Assembly (NCBI GenBank): GCA_024707225.1
Contig: JANQAE010000001.1
Location: forward strand, 1,302,001-1,366,000
Direction of reading: 5' to 3'
Length of the DNA stretch: 64,000 nt
DNA from: Dokdonella sp.
Lineage (GTDB): Bacteria > Pseudomonadota > Gammaproteobacteria > Xanthomonadales > Rhodanobacteraceae
Shown: positions 39,157 to 49,911 of the stretch, piece by piece
How the letters are laid out: each line of letters starts with the position of its first letter
Position numbering within the stretch: the stretch's first letter is position 1
The notes under the pieces: generated by a model
What the model saw: the letters and a program-made list of their open reading frames with translations, nothing else
What the model was told of the DNA's origin: nothing
Database searches by the model: none
Position numbers and translations under genes: made by a program

Positions 39157-40114
39157 GGCGCGGTGCCCGGTTCCCGTTCGGAAGCCTCGGCGCTCGCGGC
39201 CGCGTCGGCCGCGGCGTTCCCGGCCGCCTGCGACAGTACCCAGGCGCGGCCAGGCGCGCACGGTCGGTGCCGATCAACGGCTCCCAGGCCGGCATCGTGC
39301 CGCTGCGGCCGTAGACGATCGCCTCGCGGATCGCGGCGAGGTCGCCGCCGCCGTGCAGCCAGATGTCGTCGGTCAGGTTCGGCGCGCCGAGCGCGGTGTT
39401 GCCGGTGCCGGCGACACCGTGGCAGGCCGCGCAGATCGTCTCGAATTTCGGCTTGCCGAGCGCGGCCAGACGCTGGTCGTGGTCCTGTCCGGACAGCGAC
39501 AGCACGTAGTGGGCGACCTCCTCGACGCCCTCGCCCGGCAGCGTCGCGGCCAGCGGTGGCATCAGGCCGTGCCGGCCGTGCAGCACGCTGGCCAGCACGG
39601 TGTCCGGATCGCCGCCGTACAGCCAGTCGGCGTCGACCAGGTTCGGATAGCCCTTGGCGCCGCGCGCGTCCGAGCCGTGGCAGGCCGCGCACTGGTTCGC
39701 GAACACGTTGCGGCCGACCTTGGTCGCGGCCGGATCGCGCGCCAGATCGGCCAGCGGCCGGTCGCGGAAGCCCGCATACAGCGATTCGAGCCTGGCATTG
39801 GTCGCCGCCAGCGTGCGCTCGACCTCGCCGCCGGAGGTCCAGCCGAGCCGCCCGGCGAAGTTGCCCAGGCCCGGATAGAACACCAGATAGCCGATGCTGA
39901 AGACCACGCTGAGCACGAACAGCCACAGCCACCAGCGCGGCAGCGGATTGTTGAGCTCGGCGATGTCGCCGTCCCAGACGTGGCCCATCGTCTCGACCGG
40001 CTGCTCCGGTGCGGCCGGCGCGCCGCCGCGCGCGGTCGCCAGCAGCAGCCAGACCAGGCCGACGATGTTGAGCACGGTCAGCGCGATGACGTAGAGGCTC
40101 CAGCCGCCGCTCAT
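39153..40114 (-). CDS. ccoP: Cytochrome cbb3 oxidase diheme subunit III (frameshift near 39246)
   Basis: About 320 residues after repair. N-terminal helix pair, a linker containing HVWDGDIAELNNPLPRWW (CcoP signature), and two CAACH heme-c sites (NQCAACHGSD and TICAACHGVA). One base is missing near 39246 in the final 25 residues; inserting it joins LIGTDRARLA to WVLSQAAGNAAA and a stop at 39153. Transfers electrons from soluble cytochrome to CcoO/CcoN. Overlaps ccoQ and the small membrane gene by four bases each. Confidence 0.95.
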
Positions 40115-40269
40115 GGCCGCACCTCCCGCGCCGGCACGGCGGCCGCGTCGTGCTCGAGCGGCAGATGCGCCGCCTCGCCGAACGGCTGGCGGCGCGCCGC
40201 GCCCCAGGCCCAGGCCCAGACGCCGACGAACAGCGCCAGCAGCAAAGCAGTGAAGATTCCCGACATCAT
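40111..40269 (-). CDS. ccoQ: Cytochrome cbb3 oxidase subunit IV
   Basis: 52 residues: one helix ([20 protein letters not shown]) followed by a charged tail. Position between ccoO and ccoP, ATGA overlap at both sides and helix pattern identify CcoQ, which stabilises the complex. ATG 40269 and ATG 40266 are adjacent; 40269 is given. Confidence 0.92.
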   Translation of the reverse strand: MMSGIFTALLLALFVGVWAWAWGAARRQPFGEAAHLPLEHDAAAVPAREVRP

Positions 40270-40877
40270 GGCGCGGCCTCCTTCGGCGTGACGCCCAAGC
40301 CCTGCAGATAGGCGACGACCGCGTCCATCTCGGTCTGCCCGGTCACCGCGGCGCGTGCGCCGGCGAAGTCCTCCTCGCTGTAGGGATGTCCCATCAGCGC
40401 GAGCACCTTCATCTTCTTCTCGACCTGGTCCGGATCGACCAGCGCCTGCGACAGCCACGGATAGCCGGGCATGTTCGACTCCGGCACGACGTCGCGCGGA
40501 TTCTTCAGATGCACGCGGTGCCAGTCGTCCGAGTAGCGCGCGCCGACCCGCGCCAGATCCGGTCCGGTGCGCTTGGAACCCCACTGGAACGGCCGGTCGT
40601 AGACCGACTCGCCGGCGGTCGAGTACGGGCCGTAGCGCAGGGTTTCCGACGCCAGCGTGCGGACCATCTGCGAGTGGCAGCCGTAGCAGCCCTCACGGAT
40701 GTAGACGTCGCGGCCGGCCAGGCGCAGCGGCGAGTACGGCTTGACGCCGGGCGCCGGCTCGATCGTCTGCGCCTGGAACATCAGCGGGACGATCTCGACC
40801 AGGCCGCCGACCGCGATCACCAGGACGATCAGGATCGCCATCAGGCCGATGTTCTTTTCGATCAGTTCGTGTTTCAT
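40266..40877 (-). CDS. ccoO: Cytochrome cbb3 oxidase monoheme subunit II
   Basis: 203 residues. N-terminal helix ([20 protein letters not shown]), heme-c site [10 protein letters not shown], and the Met ligand region [15 protein letters not shown] stands upstream of ATG 40877. Passes electrons from CcoP to CcoN. Overlaps ccoQ; separated from ccoN by ten bases. Confidence 0.97.
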   Translation of the reverse strand: MKHELIEKNIGLMAILIVLVIAVGGLVEIVPLMFQAQTIEPAPGVKPYSPLRLAGRDVYIREGCYGCHSQMVRTLASETLRYGPYSTAGESVYDRPFQWGSKRTGPDLARVGARYSDDWHRVHLKNPRDVVPESNMPGYPWLSQALVDPDQVEKKMKVLALMGHPYSEEDFAGARAAVTGQTEMDAVVAYLQGLGVTPKEAAP

Positions 40878-40887
40878 CGCGGCCTCC

Positions 40888-42326
40888 TCAGGCGTGCGCC
40901 GGTGCCGGCACCGGGATCGCGGCGGCTCGCGCAGCGGTACCACCGTGCGCCAGACGTTCCAGCCCATCAGCAGCATGCCGCCGAGGAACATCAGGCCGCC
41001 GACGAAGCGGGTGACGTAGTAGGGATAGGTCTGGCGGACCGACTCGATGAACGTGTAGGTCAGCGTGCCGTCGGCATTGGTGGCGCGCCACATCAGGCCC
41101 TGCATGACGCCGGCGATCCACATCGCGGCGATGTAGAGGACGATGCCGATCGTGGCGATCCAGAAGTGCGCATCGATCGCCTTGATCGAGTACATGCGCT
41201 CGCGTCCGTACAGCCGCGGCAGCATGCTGTAGATCGCGCCGATCGTGATGAAGGCGACCCAGCCCAGCGCGCCGGCGTGGACGTGACCGATCGTCCAGTC
41301 GGTGTAGTGCGAGAGCGAGTTGACCGTCTTGATCGACATCATCGGACCTTCGAAGGTCGACATGCCGTAGAACGACAGCGAGACGATCATGAACTTGAGG
41401 ATCGGGTCGGTGCGCAGTTTGTGCCACGCCCCCGACAGCGTCATCATGCCGTTGATCATGCCGCCCCAGCTCGGCGCGAGCAGGATCAGCGAGAACACCA
41501 TGCCGAGCGACTGCGCCCAGTCCGGCAGCGCGGTGTAGTGCAGGTGGTGCGGACCGGCCCACATGTAGACCGAGATCAACGCCCAGAAGTGCACGACCGA
41601 CAGGCGGTAGGAGTAGACCGGCCGCTGCGCCTGCTTGGGCACGTAGTAGTACATGATCCCGAGGAAGCCGGCGGTCAGGAAGAAGCCGACCGCGTTGTGG
41701 CCGTACCACCACTGCACCATCGCGTCGACCGCGCCGGAGTAGACCGGATAGGACTGGGTCCAGCTGACCGGGATCGCGATGCTGTTGACGATGTGCAGCA
41801 CCGCCACGGCCAGGATGAAGGCGCCGAAGAACCAGTTGGCGACGTAGATGTGCTTGACGCGGCGCTTGACGATCGTGCCGAAGAACACGACCGCGTAGGC
41901 GACCCAGACCAGCGCGATCAGGATGTCGATCGGCCAGATCAGCTCGGCGTATTCCTTGCCCTGGCTCAGGCCGAGCGGCAGCGTGATCACCGCCAGCACG
42001 ATCACCGCCTGCCATCCCCAGAACGTGAACGACGCCAGGGCATCACTGAACAGCCGTACGTGACAGGTGCGCTGCACGACGTAGTAGGCCGTCGCGAACA
42101 GGCCGCTGCCGCCGAACGCGAAGATCACCGCATTGGTGTGCAGCGGTCGCAGCCGCCCATAGCTCAGCCAGGGCACGTCGAAATTCAGTGCCGGCCAGGC
42201 GAGCTGGGCGGCGATCAAGAGGCCGACCGCCATGCCCACGATGCCCCATATCACGGTGGCGATCGTGAACTGGCGGACGACGGTGTCGTTGTAGATTTCC
42301 TCGCCGCTTTGCATGTGCCATCCCAT
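40888..42326 (-). CDS. ccoN: Cytochrome cbb3 oxidase catalytic subunit I (frameshift near 40922)
   Basis: About 479 residues after repair, twelve predicted helices. Heme and Cu ligands: [34 protein letters not shown] and [11 protein letters not shown]. One base is missing near 40922, 12 residues before the end; inserting it gives [15 protein letters not shown] and a stop at 40888, ten bases before ccoO. Without it ccoN would fuse to ccoO, which does not occur in known clusters. Start could be ATG 42326 or 42314. An FNR box lies 46 bases upstream, so it should be microaerobically induced. Confidence 0.96.
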
Positions 42327-42635
42327 CGAAGATCCCGGGCGGCAGTGTCGGTGCCGGGCTGCCGGCGCGACTTGACCAGGATCAAGTCCGAACATCGGCA
42401 CGGCACCGGCGCGCGGGCGCGGCGGCCTTGCGCGGCGCGGGCCCGGCGAGGTCCTGCGACAACCTGACGCGGCGCCGGCCGGCGCGTCCGCCGCTGGTTC
42501 GCCGGGCTGCGTTTGATGGTTAAATCGCCACGCCTGCGCGCAGCCTCCGGGACGGACCGCCGCCGGCGGCCCTGATCCGGGCGCGACCGTCGCGCCGGAC
42601 CGGCCGTCTCCTGTCGATCGCCGCCCCCTCCTGCC
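42327..42635. other. Divergent regulatory gap between ccoN and the diguanylate cyclase gene
   Basis: 309 bases with no gene. It contains the FNR box at 42372-42385 serving ccoN and a -10-like TTAAAT at 42520-42525 on the plus strand that could serve the cyclase gene. No terminator or RNA gene is evident. Confidence 0.6.
42372..42385 (-). promoter_or_regulatory. FNR box upstream of ccoN
   Basis: On the minus strand TTGATCCTGGTCAA matches TTGAT-N4-ATCAA with one mismatch in the second half. Its centre is 52 bases before the ATG at 42326. If the box sits at -41.5 the transcript starts about 11 bases upstream of that ATG. Confidence 0.85.
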
Positions 42636-45600
42636 GTGTCCCGTTCGATGCTTTCGCCGACCACCGCCCTCGCCCGTTCGCGCCGCCCCGCGCTGACCCT
42701 GCTTCTGCTGCTGGCCGTGCTGGCCGGCCGCGAGGGCGCGCGCGCTCGACCCGGAGCGCCGCGTCGAGGAGTACACGATCACCGGCTGGACGATGGAGGA
42801 CGGCCTGCCGCACAACCTGGTGCAGCGCGTCGCGCAGAGTCCCGAGGGCTTTCTCTGGATCGGCACCTGGGAAGGCGCCGCCCGCTTCAACGGCCGCGGC
42901 TTCACGACGTTCGACGCGCATACGGTGCCCGGCATCGATCTGGTCGGCGTGCGCAGCATCGTGCCCGACGGCGACGCGATGCTGTTCGGCACCGCGCAGT
43001 ACGGCGTGTTCCGGCTGGCCGACGGTTATTGGGAGCGGCTCGGCGGCACCGACGCGCAGCGCCTGCAGGTCACCGTGCTGCTGCGCGATCGCGACGGCGC
43101 GCTGTGGATCGGCACCGAGAACGGCCTGCACCGGCTCGATGCCGACGGCCGCCTGGCCTCGTTCGGCCCCGAGCAGGGTCTGGCCGGCCGGCTCGTCTTC
43201 AGCCTGCTGCAGCTCCCCGAAGGCGATCTCGCAGTCGGCACCGAGCGCGGCCTGGAGCGTGTCCATGACGGCGCCGCGACGCCGTGGGGCTCGGCGCTCG
43301 GCCTGCCGGCCGCACCGGTGCGCAGCCTGCTGGCGGTCGGCGACGGCGCCCTGCTGGCCGGCGGCCACGCCGGCGCCTGGCGGATCGGCCGCGGCGAGTC
43401 CACGGCACGCCGGCTGATCGAGACACGCGTGGAGGCGATGCTCGAGGACCGGGACGGTCAGATCTGGCTGTCGACGGCCGGCGACGGCCTGTTCCGCTAT
43501 CGCGACGGCCGCTTCGACGACCGCCCGGCCCAGCTGGCGCTGTCGGGCCGCGGCAGCCCCGCGCTGTTCGAGGATCGCGAAGGCCTGATCTGGGTCGGCA
43601 CCACGAACGGGCTGTACCGGATCGCCGACGGGCCGGTCTATGGCATCGACTCGGCGCGCGGCCTCAGCGACGGCTATGCGCGCGTCGTCATGGAGACCGA
43701 AGACGGCACGGTCTGGATCGGCCATGCCGGCGGCCTGGACCGGCTGCGCGAGGACCGCGTCGAGGCGGTGCCGCTGCCCGGCCTCGGCGACCGTCCGGCC
43801 TCGGTGCTGGCGCTGGCGCCGGCACGCGACGGCGGTCTGTGGCTGGGCACCTACGACCAGGGCGTGCTGCATCTGCCCGGACCGGCCGGCGGCGCGCCGC
43901 TGCCGCGCCTGACCCGCGCCGACGGCCTGCCGGCCGACCACGTGCGCGCCCTGCTCGAGGATCCGGACGGCACGCTGTGGATCGGCACCACGCACGGCCT
44001 GGCGCGTCGCCGCGACGGCGAGCTGCGCGTGTTCGGCAGCGCCGACGGCCTGCCGGCCGGCTTCATCCGCGTGCTGTACCGCGCGCCCGACGGCGTGCTG
44101 TGGATCGGCACCTCGGCCGGCATCGCCGCGATCGGGGCCGACGAGCGCATCCGCGCCTGGCATCCGGACCACGGCTTTCCGGCGATGGGCAGCTTCGATT
44201 TCCTCGGCGATCCGGACGGCACGCTGTGGATCGCCAGCGACCGCGGCCTGCTGCGCCTGCGCGACGGTCGCTTCACGGTCTACGACCGTGCCGCCGGCCT
44301 GCCCAAGGACACGGTGTTCCGCGTGCTCGACGACGGCCGCGGCCGGCTGTGGCTGTCGAGCAACCACGGCGTGTTCCGGATCGCGCGCGACGCGCTGGAC
44401 GCGCACGACCAGGGCCGGCGCCGCCAGCTCGCGCTGGAGGTGTTCGACCGTACCGACGGCATGCCGAGCAGCCAGAGCAACGGCGGCAGCGCGCCGGCCG
44501 GCTGGATCGGGCGCGACGGCCGGCTCTGGTTTCCGACCGCCGCCGGCGTCGCCGTCGTCGATCCGGCGGCGAGCGACCGTCAGCCGCGCGGCGAGATTCC
44601 GATCGCGTTCGAACGCGTCCTCATCGACGGCCAGGCACGGCCGCCGGCAGCGCGCTACACGCTCGGGCCCGAGGTCCGGCGCGTCGCGATCGCGTTCGCG
44701 GGCCTGAGCTTCCGCGCGCCGCGCGACGTGCGCTACCGCTACCGCATGAGCGGCTTCGACGAGGGCTGGCTCGAGGCCGGTCCGGACGCCGAGGCGGTCT
44801 ACACGAACCTGCCGCCGGGGCGGTTCCGGTTCGAGGTGCAGGCCGCGCGCGTACCGGTCGACTGGAGCGAGGTCCATGCGATGCCGGCCACGATCGAGGT
44901 CGAGGTGGAACCGCCGTTCTGGCGCCGCAGCGGCTTCGTCGCGGCCGCGCTGGTCGCCGCCGTGATCCTGGTCGACCTGGCGAGCCGGCTGCGCTCGATG
45001 CATTACCGGCGCCGCGAGCGCCGGCTGGCCGGCCTGATCGAGCAGCACACGCAGGACCTGCGCGCGAAGAACGCCGCGCTCGAACGCGCCGACCGCGAGC
45101 GCGAGGATCTGCTGCGGCGCCTGGAATACCAGGCCCTGCACGATCCGCTGACCGGCCTGCCGAACCGGCGCGCCGCCGATGCCTATTTGCTCGAGACGAT
45201 CGGGCGGCTCTCGGCCGGCGGCGGCCAGCTCTGCGTCGGCCTGCTCGACGTCGACCATTTCAAGCGGATCAACGACGAGCACGGCCACGACGCCGGCGAC
45301 GCGGTGCTGCGCGAGGTCGCCGCACTGCTGACCGACGCGCTCGGCGCCGACGGCTTCGCGGCACGCCACGGCGGCGAGGAATTCCTGATCGCACTGACCG
45401 GCCAGCCGCCGGCGGCGGCGCGCGCGACGTTCGAGCGCCTGCGCGAGCGGATCGCCGCGCGCCGCCTGGCCGCCGGCGGCGAACGGCCGCTGCAGTGCAC
45501 CGCCAGCATCGGCCTGGCGGTCTGGCGCGCGCCGTTCGGACCGCGCCAGCTGCTCGCGCTGGCCGACCGGCGGCTCTACCGCGCCAAGCGGCGCGGCCGC

Positions 45601-45645
45601 AACCGCATCGTCGGCGAAGACGAGGACGACACGCCGGTGCCGTGA
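42636..45645 (+). CDS. Membrane diguanylate cyclase with two-component-propeller sensor (frameshift near 42740)
   Basis: A signal-like N-terminus from GTG 42636 ([17 protein letters not shown]) joins, after one surplus base in the GCGCGCGC stretch near 42740, to [20 protein letters not shown]. About 1002 residues after repair. Many propeller repeats ([47 protein letters not shown]), a Y_Y_Y domain ([17 protein letters not shown]), one membrane helix at about 44935-44985, a coiled region and a GGDEF domain with RHGGEEF, so it should be active. The usual I-site RxxD is LGAD here, so product inhibition through it is unlikely. Same sensor architecture as the hybrid kinase at 21.8 kb. Confidence 0.87.
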
Positions 45646-45655
45646 CGCGGCGCGC

Positions 45656-46870
45656 TCAGGCGCCGGTGCTGCCGGGCGTCGGGCGCTGCGCCAGCTGCAG
45701 CGACAGGTCCAGCGGGCGCGTGCCGCGCAGCCCCTCCAGGCGGACCGTGGCGCCGGGCGCCAGCGCCGCTTCGCGGTTGCGCAGATCGGCCTGGTCGGCG
45801 ATCTCGCGGCCGTCGAGCTTGAGCAGCAGGTCGCCGGCCCGCAGGCCGGCGCGCGCCGCCGGACCGTCCGGATAGACGTTGGCGACGACCACGCCGCGCC
45901 GCGCGACCGTCTCGCCGTTGGCGACCGGGATGTCGGCGTAGTCGACGCCGAACCAGCCGCGCACGACGACGCCGTTGCGGACGATCTGGTCGAGCACCGC
46001 GCGCGCGGTCGCGACCGGGATCGCGAAGCCGATGCCCTCGGCGCCCGGCGTCACGCTGCCGCGGCCGTCGCGCGTCGGCGTGCGCGGGTACATCGCGGTA
46101 TTGATGCCGATCAGCTCGCCGAGCGCGTTGACGAGGGCGCCGCCGGAGTTGCCGGCGTTGATCGCCGCGTCGGTCTGGATGAAGTCCTCGTACGAGGACA
46201 GCCGCAGCTGGCGGCCGGTGCCGCTGACGATGCCCATCGTGACGGTCTTGCCGATGCCGACCGGGTTGCCGATCGCCAGCACGACGTCGCCGACGCTGGC
46301 CTCGGCGCCGTCGGCGATCGCGATGACCGGCAGGTCGCCTACGTCGATCTTCAGCACCGCCAGATCGGTCTCGGCGTCGGTGCCGACGACGCGCGCCTTG
46401 GCGACGCGGTCGTCGTCGAGCAGCACCTGGATGTCGTCGGCGCCGCTGATGACGTGGTTGTTGGTCAGCACGTAGCCGTCGGCGCTGAAGATCACGCCCG
46501 AGCCCAGGCTCTGGTCGCGCCGCTGCATCAGCGGGCCCATCGAATAGGTGCCGAGCAGGCGCTGCGTCAGCGGATCGAGCACGACGCGCGGCTGCAGCTG
46601 CCGGTACGGCGTGATCTTGTCGGCATAGATGTTGACGACCGACGGCGAGGCGCGGTTGACCGCGTCGGCATAGGAGACCGGCCCGCGGCTGCGGCCATTG
46701 GTCGCAGTGGTGGCCGGCGCCGGCGTGCCGACCGCGGCCGGCCGCGCGAACGCGCCGCGCAGCCGCTCGACCAGCGCCGGCGAGACCAGGCTGAACACGA
46801 ACGCGAGCGCGAGCCCGAGCACGGCGAAGCGGCCGATGAAAGCGAGGAGGCGGACGGTGCTGCTGCGCAT
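45656..46870 (-). CDS. DegS-like serine protease with one PDZ domain
   Basis: 404 residues. An N-terminal membrane anchor (LLAFIGRFAVLGLALAFVFS), then a trypsin-like domain with His in TNNHVISGADD, Asp in TDLAVLKID and Ser in INAGNSGGALVNALG, and a C-terminal PDZ domain (GVVVANVYPDGPAARAGLRA, then GDLLLKLDGREI). Single-PDZ, membrane-anchored members (DegS/AlgW) cleave anti-sigma factors in the envelope stress response. It starts 283 bases from petA, divergently; this placement next to petABC is common in the order. Confidence 0.92.
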   Translation of the reverse strand: MRSSTVRLLAFIGRFAVLGLALAFVFSLVSPALVERLRGAFARPAAVGTPAPATTATNGRSRGPVSYADAVNRASPSVVNIYADKITPYRQLQPRVVLDPLTQRLLGTYSMGPLMQRRDQSLGSGVIFSADGYVLTNNHVISGADDIQVLLDDDRVAKARVVGTDAETDLAVLKIDVGDLPVIAIADGAEASVGDVVLAIGNPVGIGKTVTMGIVSGTGRQLRLSSYEDFIQTDAAINAGNSGGALVNALGELIGINTAMYPRTPTRDGRGSVTPGAEGIGFAIPVATARAVLDQIVRNGVVVRGWFGVDYADIPVANGETVARRGVVVANVYPDGPAARAGLRAGDLLLKLDGREIADQADLRNREAALAPGATVRLEGLRGTRPLDLSLQLAQRPTPGSTGA

Positions 46871-46925
46871 GGAGGGCCGGTTCGACGGAAGCGGCGCAGA
46901 TCGGCCGGCGTCGCGTCCGCGTTGA

Positions 46926-46954
46926 TTGTGCGGGTGGGGGTGCTTCGCTAAACT
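46926..46954 (+). promoter_or_regulatory. Candidate sigma-70 promoter of petABC
   Basis: TTGTGC, 17-base spacer, TAAACT (46949-46954). It lies about 200 bases upstream of petA in an AT-richer patch of the intergenic region. Matches are moderate, so this is a guess from position and composition. Confidence 0.3.
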
Positions 46955-47152
46955 AACATGATTTTGAGGGCCGCCCTAACCGGCGCGCATCGTTTCCGGA
47001 GCGGTTCCGAGGGGCAGTCGCTGCCGCGCCGGACGATCGATTCGCGAGACGGCGGCGCGGTGGGGTGCATAGCCAGCGGTCGGACACCGCCCCTGAGCGG
47101 GCAGCGGCGTCCGGCGTGCCGAGTTTGAATGCGAGCTATTGCGGAGTACCGG

Positions 47153-47752
47153 ATGGCGACTGACGGCGTAGACAAGGGCCGCCGCCGATTCCTCACTGCG
47201 ACGACGTCGGTCGTCGGTGGTGCGGGAATCGTCGTGGCGGCCGTGCCTTTCATCAAATCGTGGGAACCCAGCGCGCGGGCCAAGACCGCCGGCGCTCCGG
47301 TCGAAGCGGACATCAGCAAGCTCGAAGAAGGCCAGATGGTGATCTTCGAGTGGCGCGGCCAGCCGGTGTGGATCATCCGGCGCACCCAGGCCCAGCTCGA
47401 CGCGCTGCCGAGCCAGGACGCGCGCCTGCGCGATCCGAAGTCGACCAACACCGAGCAGCAGCCGGCGTTCGCGCAGAACGAGTACCGCTCGATGAAGCCG
47501 GAGATCCTGGTCCTGGTCGGCCTGTGCACGCACCTGGGCTGCGCGCCGCAGCTGCATCCGGAGCTCAAGCCCGAGCCGTTCGACGCCGATTGGAAGGGCG
47601 GCTTCTTCTGTCCGTGCCACAAGTCGCGCTTCGACATGGCCGGCCGCGTCTATCAGGGCGTCCCGGCTCCGACCAATCTGGTGGTCCCGCCGTATTCGTT
47701 CGTCGACGACAACCACATCATGATCGGCGTCAACGCCGAAGGGGCGGCATGA
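47153..47752 (+). CDS. petA: Ubiquinol-cytochrome c reductase iron-sulfur (Rieske) subunit
   Basis: 199 residues. Twin-arginine-type N-terminus (GRRRFLTATT), one helix, then the Rieske cluster boxes CTHLGCAP and CPCHKSRFD. GGAG stands before the start at 47153; the frame remains open a few codons further upstream. First gene of petABC; carries electrons from quinol to cytochrome c1. Confidence 0.97.
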   Translation: MATDGVDKGRRRFLTATTSVVGGAGIVVAAVPFIKSWEPSARAKTAGAPVEADISKLEEGQMVIFEWRGQPVWIIRRTQAQLDALPSQDARLRDPKSTNTEQQPAFAQNEYRSMKPEILVLVGLCTHLGCAPQLHPELKPEPFDADWKGGFFCPCHKSRFDMAGRVYQGVPAPTNLVVPPYSFVDDNHIMIGVNAEGAA

Positions 47753-49017
47753 TGGCCAACTTCCTGACCCGCGCCGGCACCGGCCTGCAGGACTGGTTCA
47801 ACGAGCGCGCTCCGTCGTTCGGCCCGTTCTACCGCAAGCACATGTCGGAGTACTACGCTCCGAAGAACTTCAACATCTGGTACATCTTCGGCGTGCTGTC
47901 GATGGTGGTGCTGATCAATCAGATCGTCACCGGCATCTTCCTGACGATGCATTTCAAACCGAGTGCGGCGGAAGCCTTCAACTCGGTCGAATACATCATG
48001 CGCGACGTCGAGTGGGGCTGGCTGATCCGCTACATGCACTCCACCGGTGCGTCGGCGTTCTTCATCGTGGTCTACATCCATATGTTCCGCGGCGTCATGT
48101 ACGGCTCGTACAAGCGCCCGCGCGAGCTGGTCTGGGTGCTCGGCATGCTGATCTACCTCGTGCTGATGGCCGAGGCGTTCCTCGGCTACGTGCTGCCGTG
48201 GGGCCAGATGTCGTTCTGGGGCGCCAAGGTGATCATCTCGCTGTTCGGCGCGATCCCGTACGTCGGCGGCGCGCTGACCGAGTGGATCATGGGCGACTAC
48301 CTGCCGTCCGACGCGACGCTCAACCGCTTCTTCGCGCTGCACGTGATCGCATTGCCGCTGGTGCTGCTGCTGCTGGTGGTACTGCACATCTTCGCGCTGC
48401 ACGAGGTCGGCTCGAACAACCCCGACGGCGTCGAGATCAAGAAGGGGCCCAAGGGCAACCGCTGGTCGCAGGCCGCGCCGGCCGACGGCATCCCGTTCCA
48501 TCCGTACTTCACGGTCAAGGACACGTTCTACACCGGCTTCTTCCTGCTGATCTGCGCGTTCATCCTGTTCTTCGAACCGACCGTCGGCGGCTGGTTCCTC
48601 GAGCACGACAACTTCATCGAGGCCAACCGCCTGGTGACGCCCGAGCACATCAAGCCGGTGTGGTACTACACGCCGTTCTACGCGATGCTGCGCGTGATCC
48701 CGGACAAGCTGTTCGGCGTGCTGACGATGTTCGGCGCGATCATCATCCTGTTCTTCCTGCCGTGGCTGGACCGCGGCAAGGTCAAGTCCTGGCGCTACCG
48801 CGGCACCGGCTTCCGCGTCGCCCTGTTCGTGCTCGGCATCTGCTTCGTATGGCTCGGCAAGATCGGCGCCGGCCCGGGCACCGACCCGGTCGAGACGATC
48901 GTCGGCCGCTTCCTGACCGCCCTGTACTTCGGCTTCTTCGCGTTCGTGTGGGCCTACACCTACTTCGGGTGGGAAAAGACCAAGCCGGTTCCGGAACGGG
49001 TGACCACCCATGACTGA
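47749..49017 (+). CDS. petB: Cytochrome b subunit of the bc1 complex
   Basis: 422 residues, eight helices. Heme-ligand histidines fall in RYMHSTGASAFFIVVYIHMF and in FFALHVIALPL with LHIFALHE. The Qo motif is PVWY (HIKPVWYYTPFYAML), the beta/gamma-proteobacterial variant of PEWY. The ATG at 47749 overlaps the petA stop (ATGA); ATG 47752 is the next codon. Confidence 0.97.
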   Translation: MMANFLTRAGTGLQDWFNERAPSFGPFYRKHMSEYYAPKNFNIWYIFGVLSMVVLINQIVTGIFLTMHFKPSAAEAFNSVEYIMRDVEWGWLIRYMHSTGASAFFIVVYIHMFRGVMYGSYKRPRELVWVLGMLIYLVLMAEAFLGYVLPWGQMSFWGAKVIISLFGAIPYVGGALTEWIMGDYLPSDATLNRFFALHVIALPLVLLLLVVLHIFALHEVGSNNPDGVEIKKGPKGNRWSQAAPADGIPFHPYFTVKDTFYTGFFLLICAFILFFEPTVGGWFLEHDNFIEANRLVTPEHIKPVWYYTPFYAMLRVIPDKLFGVLTMFGAIIILFFLPWLDRGKVKSWRYRGTGFRVALFVLGICFVWLGKIGAGPGTDPVETIVGRFLTALYFGFFAFVWAYTYFGWEKTKPVPERVTTHD

Positions 49018-49774
49018 GACGATCATGCAGCAGACGCGACGTTCGATCGTTGGTTTCGTCCTCGGCCTGGGCCTCGCGCTCGCGCCGGCGGCGATGGCCG
49101 CCGGCGGCGGCGCCCTCCAGGCCTCCAGTACCAGCCTGTCCGACCGCGGTTCGCTGCAGAACGGCGCCAAGCTGTTCTTCAACTACTGCTCGGGCTGCCA
49201 TTCGCTGAAGCTGATGCGCTACTCGCGCATCGCCGAGGACCTCGGCCTGACCGAAGACCAGGTCATGCAGAACCTCAACTTCACCGGCGCCAAGTTCGGC
49301 GAGCAGATCCCGCGCACGATGAATCCGGACGACGGCAAGGCCTGGTTCGGCAACGCCGCGCCGGACCTGTCGCTGGTCGCACGCGCCAAGGCCGGCGGTC
49401 CGGACTGGATCTACACGTATCTGAAGACGTTCTACCTGGATCCGTCGCGCCCGATCGGCTGGAACAACACGACGTTCCCGAACGCCTCGATGCCGAACCC
49501 GCTGTGGGAACTGCAGGGCATCCAGACCGCGGTGTTCAAGACCGGCCCGGAAGGCGAGCCGGTGTTCGACCGCTTCGAGCTGCATCAGCCCGGCTCGATG
49601 AGCCCGGCCGAGTTCGACGTGGTCGCGCGCGACATCGCCAACTTCCTGCGCTATGCGGCCGAGCCGGCCGCGCTGCAGCGGCACGCGGTCGGTGTCTGGG
49701 TGATCCTGTTCCTGTCGCTGTTCACGTTCCTGGCCTGGCTGCTCAAGCAGGAGTACTGGAAGGACGTACACTGA
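49010..49774 (+). CDS. petC: Cytochrome c1 subunit of the bc1 complex
   Basis: 254 residues. Signal sequence (IVGFVLGLGLALAPAAMAAG), heme-c site CSGCHSLK, Met ligand in NASMPNPLW, C-terminal anchor helix (VWVILFLSLFTFLAWLL). Overlaps petB by eight bases. Completes the bc1 complex that reduces the cytochrome c feeding CcoP. Confidence 0.97.
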   Translation: MTETIMQQTRRSIVGFVLGLGLALAPAAMAAGGGALQASSTSLSDRGSLQNGAKLFFNYCSGCHSLKLMRYSRIAEDLGLTEDQVMQNLNFTGAKFGEQIPRTMNPDDGKAWFGNAAPDLSLVARAKAGGPDWIYTYLKTFYLDPSRPIGWNNTTFPNASMPNPLWELQGIQTAVFKTGPEGEPVFDRFELHQPGSMSPAEFDVVARDIANFLRYAAEPAALQRHAVGVWVILFLSLFTFLAWLLKQEYWKDVH

Positions 49775-49911
49775 ACCACCCTCCCCCGTCCCTATGCGTC
49801 ACGGCGGCTGCGTAGTAGATTGTCCGCCGACATCCAGACCGTGACGGTCCGGACCCGGGAACGCCCCGGGCCGGGCCGGCCGCGGTCCGCAGGGGCATTC
49901 AAAACATCGCC

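Noticed and set aside
40266-42326. Fusion of ccoN and ccoO in one open frame
   Set aside because: The open frame depends on a missing base near 40922; repair gives the usual CcoN C-terminus and a stop before the well-placed ccoO ribosome site.
49849-49874. GC-rich hairpin after petC as a terminator
   Set aside because: Stem is strong but no T-run follows, and sspA lies close downstream on the same strand.
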